64,000 nucleotides of DNA from Maridesulfovibrio sp965230075 (GTDB lineage: Bacteria > Desulfobacterota > Desulfovibrionia > Desulfovibrionales > Desulfovibrionaceae), in the NCBI RefSeq assembly GCF_965230075.1, contig NZ_OZ245945.1:3162001-3226000 (forward strand). Direction: 5' to 3'. Below the pieces are notes generated by a model. That model worked only from the letters and a program-made list of their open reading frames with translations. It was not told the origin of the DNA and searched no databases. A program made the translations under genes and the position numbers. Shown piece after piece: positions 59,790 to 64,000 of the stretch (positions within the stretch are counted from its first letter, which is position 1; the number at the start of each line of letters is the position of its first letter).

Positions 59790-61439
59790 CTATCCGGTAA
59801 ACCTGCATGCAATGGGCATACGCCATCCGGTACCGAAGGCCCTTGAAGTAATTTTAAGCCCCGGTGCGGCCTGCTTGCGTTTGAATTCTGAAATCCTGAT
59901 CAAACGCAACACATGCTGCACTGTTTCAACATCAAATCCGGTTTCAGCAATAATCTCACTCTCCGCCTTGTGGCCTTCCACCCGCAATTCAATAATTCGG
60001 TCCAACACATCATAAGGCGGCAATGAATCTTCATCCTTCTGCCCCGGACGAAGCTCTGCGGACGGCGGCTTCTCAATAATCGCAACCGGGATTACTTCGC
60101 CTTTGCCCTGCTCATTAAGCCAGCGGCAAACCCGAAAAACAAGAGTCTTATAAAGGTCGGAAATAACTGCCAGTCCTCCGGCCATATCACCATATATGGT
60201 GCAGTATCCAACAGCCAGTTCACTCTTGTTTCCGGTGGTGACCAGCAAGGCGCCCATCTTGTTTGAAATAGCCATGACAAGATTACCGCGAATACGGGAC
60301 TGGATATTCTCTTCAGTCACGTTGGCAGGCTGCCCCTCAAAAGTAGGCGCAAGGGACTCCTCAAATTGATCCATAAGCTTGTCGATGGGGATGGTGGTGC
60401 AGTTAATGCCTATATTTTTAACCAGATCAAGGGAGTCATCTACACTGCCCTTGCTGGAGTACGGTGAAGGCATAAGCACCCCGGTTACATTCTCAGCACC
60501 GAGGGCCTCAGCAGCCACCGCAGCGGTCAGAGCAGAATCAATACCGCCGGAAAGCCCGAGTACAACCTTACTGAATCCGGTCTTGCCGAGGTAATCACGC
60601 AGCCCTAGGACCATGGCCTGCCATGCCTCGGCTTCCTCACAAAAATCATCTTCCTCAATACGGCCTGCCGAACAGTCGGATTCAATAATGACCACATCTT
60701 CTTCGAAGCCGTGCCCGCGGGCGGCAAGGCTACCGTCGGTGTTGAAGGCGCAACTGCGTCCGTCAAAGACCAGATCATCATTACCGCCCACCTGATTGGC
60801 GTAAAAAACCGGCACCTTGTACTTGGAAGCTATATCGCCGAGAAGCTTTTCACGGGTCCGCTGCTTGCCGATGCTGAATGGAGAGGCGGAAAGGTTGACC
60901 AGCACATCAGGATTCATGTCCATAATCTGCGGAATGGGGTTGCTTCCGTAACGCCTTCCATTATGGTTTTCGCGGTCATTCCAGACATCCTCACAGATGG
61001 TCACCCCGATTTTCAGCCCGTCAAATTCAAAGAAATTTACATTTTCAGCAGGTTCGAAATAGCGCTGCTCATCAAAGACATCATAAGTGGGCAGCAACCA
61101 TTTGTAGAATACTTTAGGAACTGCTCCATGCTCAATCAACCATGCGGCGTTGCGCAATGGATTGCCGGCTCTCTCATGATTGAGGTCTACTCCCCCGGCC
61201 AGAAGAGCCACGCCCTCGGGCATACGCCGGGAAATCTCGGATACTGCCTCACGGCAACGGCAGACAAAATCCGCATTAAGCAACAGGTCTCTCGGAGGAT
61301 ATCCGGTCAGGGCAAGTTCGGAGGTAAGGCAAAGCCTTGCACCGCGTTCAGCGGCCCTTTTAACTCCATCAAGGATGAGTTCCACGTTTCCTTCAAGATC
61401 GCCAACTGTCAGGTTGAGCTGTAACAGGGCTATTTTCAT
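59790..61439 (-). CDS. nadE: Glutamine-dependent NAD+ synthetase
   Basis: 549 residues: N-terminal nitrilase-like glutaminase (Glu in SELALTGYPP, Lys in YKWLLPTYDVFDE, Cys in VTICEDVW) and C-terminal ATP-pyrophosphatase domain (LGLSGGIDSALTAAVAAEAL, then LLVTTGNKSELAVGYCTIYGDMAGG). It amidates deamido-NAD to NAD+ with glutamine as nitrogen source. The C-terminus, RKQAAPGLKITSRAFGTGWRMPI, is typical. Monocistronic; the upstream spacer 61440-61635 is divergent to the hybrid kinase and has no recognised operator. Confidence 0.96.
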   Translation of the reverse strand: MKIALLQLNLTVGDLEGNVELILDGVKRAAERGARLCLTSELALTGYPPRDLLLNADFVCRCREAVSEISRRMPEGVALLAGGVDLNHERAGNPLRNAAWLIEHGAVPKVFYKWLLPTYDVFDEQRYFEPAENVNFFEFDGLKIGVTICEDVWNDRENHNGRRYGSNPIPQIMDMNPDVLVNLSASPFSIGKQRTREKLLGDIASKYKVPVFYANQVGGNDDLVFDGRSCAFNTDGSLAARGHGFEEDVVIIESDCSAGRIEEDDFCEEAEAWQAMVLGLRDYLGKTGFSKVVLGLSGGIDSALTAAVAAEALGAENVTGVLMPSPYSSKGSVDDSLDLVKNIGINCTTIPIDKLMDQFEESLAPTFEGQPANVTEENIQSRIRGNLVMAISNKMGALLVTTGNKSELAVGYCTIYGDMAGGLAVISDLYKTLVFRVCRWLNEQGKGEVIPVAIIEKPPSAELRPGQKDEDSLPPYDVLDRIIELRVEGHKAESEIIAETGFDVETVQHVLRLIRISEFKRKQAAPGLKITSRAFGTGWRMPIACRFTG

Positions 61440-61635
61440 TTATTCAAATCCGTCCTTAATCTTTTTGGGATGGGGAGTATCTAACGCCTGAAAGACAGCT
61501 TGTCCATTGTCAGGAAGCAAATAATTATCCCCCCGTTCAGACTCTTTGCCTTGCACTGAATATGCTGGAATGCTAAACAGTTGTCTATATCTATAGCAGG
61601 ATTATGGAAATAAGCCCAACTAATCAAACAACGGA

Positions 61636-62322
61636 TTGAAATTGTTAAAAATAGATAAGGTACAAACCAGAATCGGAGTTCTGATCGTTGTCATATCCCT
61701 GATTTCATTCGTTGTTTCAGGGGCATACGACTACAGTTCCATGCGCAGCAACATGCTGGACGAACTCAATCAGAAAGCAGACGGACTTGTTGAAAGACTT
61801 TCCGAATCCCTGATTACGCCGCTCTGGAACGTTGACCAGGCAGCCATCAACCGTATCCTGCTTTCCGAAATGAATGACAAACGCATCAAGGCTATTCTGG
61901 TAACAGAAGACAACGGCAACAATGTTTTTGCCGGAAAAATACGCAACGAAACATGGAACATAATCAATTTTAAGAACTGGCCCATTGGTAAATTCGTAAA
62001 GCGCAAAGCTGAAATTTCAATCATGAATCAACCCATCGGGGCTGTTGAAATTTTCCTTTCCCCCAAATTCATTGATGATGAGCTATATCAGTCGCTGCTC
62101 AACTCACTACTGCGCACCATGCTGCTGGTTATCCTGATCAACCTCGCGCTGTTTGTGACCATGCGCAGGATTCTCATTTCTCCCATTACCAAGTTAAGCC
62201 AGACCGCCAGACAGATTTCATTGGATAAAAACTACAGTTCCCGGGTGAAAATAGAATGTAAAGGTGAGATGAAAAGCCTCATCAACAACTTTAATAACAT
62301 GCTGCAACAGATTGAGGAGTAG
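61636..62322 (+). CDS. Sensor half of a hybrid histidine kinase, ending at an in-frame TAG
   Basis: 228 residues. TM1 at residues 12-32 (IGVLIVVISLISFVVSGAYDY), a periplasmic sensor of about 130 residues (LITPLWNVDQAAINRILLSEMNDKRIKAILV), TM2 near residue 160 (LLVILINLALFVTM), and a HAMP domain (RRILISPITKLSQTARQI). The frame is closed by TAG at 62320-62322 directly after QQIEE. The same frame continues without another stop into a kinase domain. In related kinases an ERD-like sequence occurs here, so TAG probably replaces an Arg codon. The start is TTG 61636 (or TTG 61642), with a weak Shine-Dalgarno. Confidence 0.75.
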   Translation: MKLLKIDKVQTRIGVLIVVISLISFVVSGAYDYSSMRSNMLDELNQKADGLVERLSESLITPLWNVDQAAINRILLSEMNDKRIKAILVTEDNGNNVFAGKIRNETWNIINFKNWPIGKFVKRKAEISIMNQPIGAVEIFLSPKFIDDELYQSLLNSLLRTMLLVILINLALFVTMRRILISPITKLSQTARQISLDKNYSSRVKIECKGEMKSLINNFNNMLQQIEE

Positions 62323-62325
62323 GAC

Positions 62326-64000
62326 CTGAAGCTCAAACAATACAGTGGACAGCTGCAGGAAAAAATCCACCAGAGTAATAAAAACCTTGAAAAAAGTTAC
62401 CGTGAACTCAAAATAATCAACCGCGAACTGGAAATAGCCAAGGATGAAGCTGAAGCCGCTTCAAGGTCAAAAAGTGAATTCATGGCCAACGTAAGTCACG
62501 AAATACGCACTCCCATGAACGCCATCATCGGTATGGCTGACCTGACCATGGAAACCGACCTTTCCTCCAAGCAACGTGAATTCATAAAGATCATCATCAG
62601 TTCGGGTAAAGTCCTGCTGCGGCTGATAAACGACATTCTCGACTTCTCAAAAATCGAAGCCGGGAAACTCAGCCTTGAAGAAGTTAACTTCAACCTGCAC
62701 CAGCTCATCCACGATATCAGCGATCTTTTTGTTGAGCAGATGGTAGCTTCACAGACAGAGCTGGTAATCGACATCCGGCCCGGTGTACCGCAACGTATAA
62801 TCGGTGACCCCCTGCGACTGCGCCAGGTTCTGGTCAACATCACAGCCAACGCATTTAAATTTACCAGCAAAGGCGAAATCATCGTCACTGTTTCCGCCGA
62901 CCAGATAAACGCCAAAAAAACAGAGATTGTATTTGCCATTAAGGATACGGGGATTGGAATCCCTGAAGAAGTGCAACCACATCTTTTTGAAGCTTTTAAG
63001 CAGGCAGACGGCTCCACTACGCGCAAATACGGCGGCACAGGACTGGGGCTTTCCATCTCCAAACGCATTGTAAATCTCATGGGTGGAAATATCTGGTTCC
63101 GCAGCAGACCGGAGGACGGCAGCACATTTTTCTTCACCATCACTCCTACCGTCGCGGTGGAAACGTCCCTGATGGATTTTGAAATTCCGCAGGAGCTGAA
63201 GAATCAGCCGGTTCTGGTGGCCGACGACAACTTTGCGGTCCGCAGCGTGCTGGTACGTTATCTCAAACAGTTCGGTTTCCAGCCCACCAGCGTTGCCAGT
63301 GCCGAAGAAGCTATCAAGCTTATTGAAGAAAAGAAGGACAACCAGTTCAAACTGCTTATCATCGACCTCAAACTGCCCGGCATCAACGGGGACGAAGCCA
63401 GTATTGAGATCCGCAAAACATACAGCAAAGAAGAGCTCCCCATATTAATGATCACCGCCACAGAGCTTAACACCGCACTGTCCAAGGCCCAAAACGCTCA
63501 AATCAACAGGATGATCAGTAAACCGCTCAAACAGTCCACCCTGTTCAATTCCATCATGGAAACCTTCGGTTATGATATTCCCAAAGAATACTCATATGAA
63601 CCTTCAAAGCCGATCGAAAATGAATTCAAATCCTTCAGAATGCTTCTTGTAGAAGACAACCCCATCAACCAACAGGTGGCTGAACAGATACTGGAGCCCA
63701 CCGGAATAGAAATAGCTTCAGCCCCCAACGGCGCGGTAGCAGTCAGGATGGTGCAGGAAGCAGGCTATGACATCGTTCTTATGGATATTCAAATGCCGGA
63801 AATGGATGGTTACGAGGCTACAACCATAATCCGCAATGACCTGAAAATGAAAGACCTGCCGATCATCGCCATGACAGCCCACGCCATGCGCGGGGACAAG
63901 GAAAAATGCATTGCTTCCGGCATGGACGACTATATTCCCAAACCCATTGATAAAGAGCTGATGATCAGCATCATTCGCAATCACCTGAAGCAGGATCAAA
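62326..64000 (+). CDS. Kinase and receiver part of the hybrid histidine kinase (runs off the window)
   Basis: At least 558 residues, in frame with the sensor half after the TAG. Coiled coil (QYSGQLQEKIHQ), HisKA with ANVSHEIRTPMNAIIGMADL, HATPase with NITANAFKFT, KDTGIGIPEE and KYGGTGLGLSISKRIV, then two receivers: the first with phospho-Asp in LIIDLKLPGING and Lys in ISKPLKQ, the second with VLMDIQMPEMDGYEA and PKPIDKELM. No ATG, GTG or TTG precedes ATG 62482, already inside the HisKA helix. A CTG at 62326 lies six bases after GAGGAG and could be a start. The gene continues beyond 64000. Confidence 0.75.
   Translation, partial: MKLKQYSGQLQEKIHQSNKNLEKSYRELKIINRELEIAKDEAEAASRSKSEFMANVSHEIRTPMNAIIGMADLTMETDLSSKQREFIKIIISSGKVLLRLINDILDFSKIEAGKLSLEEVNFNLHQLIHDISDLFVEQMVASQTELVIDIRPGVPQRIIGDPLRLRQVLVNITANAFKFTSKGEIIVTVSADQINAKKTEIVFAIKDTGIGIPEEVQPHLFEAFKQADGSTTRKYGGTGLGLSISKRIVNLMGGNIWFRSRPEDGSTFFFTITPTVAVETSLMDFEIPQELKNQPVLVADDNFAVRSVLVRYLKQFGFQPTSVASAEEAIKLIEEKKDNQFKLLIIDLKLPGINGDEASIEIRKTYSKEELPILMITATELNTALSKAQNAQINRMISKPLKQSTLFNSIMETFGYDIPKEYSYEPSKPIENEFKSFRMLLVEDNPINQQVAEQILEPTGIEIASAPNGAVAVRMVQEAGYDIVLMDIQMPEMDGYEATTIIRNDLKMKDLPIIAMTAHAMRGDKEKCIASGMDDYIPKPIDKELMISIIRNHLKQDQ

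Noticed and set aside
62320..62322. TAG read as pyrrolysine
   Set aside because: No pyl genes are in the window and sensor kinases are not known Pyl proteins; kept only as one test in the finding.
1..64000. tRNA, rRNA, insertion sequence, integrase or attachment site
   Set aside because: None was recognised on either strand; no transposase or integrase motifs and no tRNA-like cloverleaf with a CCA-type end were seen.

Overview
This is chromosomal DNA from a sulfate-reducing delta-proteobacterium of the Desulfovibrio/Maridesulfovibrio type. The inference rests on gene content: hybrid cluster protein next to a ferredoxin-type partner and a Crp/Fnr regulator, a small siroheme/ferredoxin protein, a Desulfovibrio-type ferredoxin, a fused AccA-AccD carboxyltransferase, and many flagellar/chemotaxis genes. 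No rRNA, tRNA, CRISPR array, prophage or insertion sequence was recognised. Most of the window is core-like. The STAND NTPase at 47919-50672 and the small secreted protein at 55194-55709 look the most accessory.

Layout. (1) 1-3363, minus: mtaB, yicC, remA-like, gmk, pyrF, closely packed. (2) 3407-12000: DEAD-box helicase, methyltransferase, RNase H-fold nuclease, membrane PilZ protein, a MarR-GNAT regulator with a 43-bp palindromic operator, two unknown proteins and a GT9 glycosyltransferase. (3) 12334-20021: acetyl-CoA synthetase, pirin, nitroreductase, OFA-type transporter, secreted deiminase, 3-methyladenine glycosylase and a small unknown protein. (4) 20113-31185: fused radical SAM/DUF2344 protein; then on the minus strand motA-motB-PilZ-accC-accAD-biotinyl-like-unknown-ssb; then purine nucleoside phosphorylase. 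(5) 31368-38414: FlgO-like lipoprotein and a nitrosative/redox-stress locus (frdX-like, hcp, ferredoxin, NapH-like membrane ferredoxin, siroheme protein, hcpR). TGA(C/T)-N4-(G/A)TCA boxes occur upstream of hcp and between the siroheme gene and hcpR, so the locus probably forms a local HcpR regulon. (6) 38411-47929: cheV, then a type I secretion operon (tolC, ABC ATPase, HlyD adaptor, TPR-glycosyltransferase), divergent from a CHASE2 nucleotide cyclase. (7) 47919-64000: a STAND NTPase with seven 44-residue repeats, cysteine synthase fused to a degenerate cysteinyl-tRNA synthetase, a DUF115 motility glycosyltransferase, PAP2 and ArnT-like envelope enzymes, an HDOD regulator, NAD synthetase, and a hybrid histidine kinase interrupted by an in-frame TAG.

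A mosaic intergenic repeat recurs at about 4.6-4.85, 12.0, 20.05, 32.05-32.13 and 33.07-33.22 kb, always within a few tens of bases of a gene end. At two places it appears to supply the Shine-Dalgarno sequence of the adjacent gene.

The observations I rate highest are the cysteine synthase/CysRS-like fusion that has lost the HIGH, KMSKS and zinc-ligand residues, the hcp upstream region with two near-identical regulator boxes exactly 150 bp apart each followed by its own SD and ATG, the repeat-bearing STAND protein, and the amber-split kinase. All functional assignments are from reading motifs; no database search was run.
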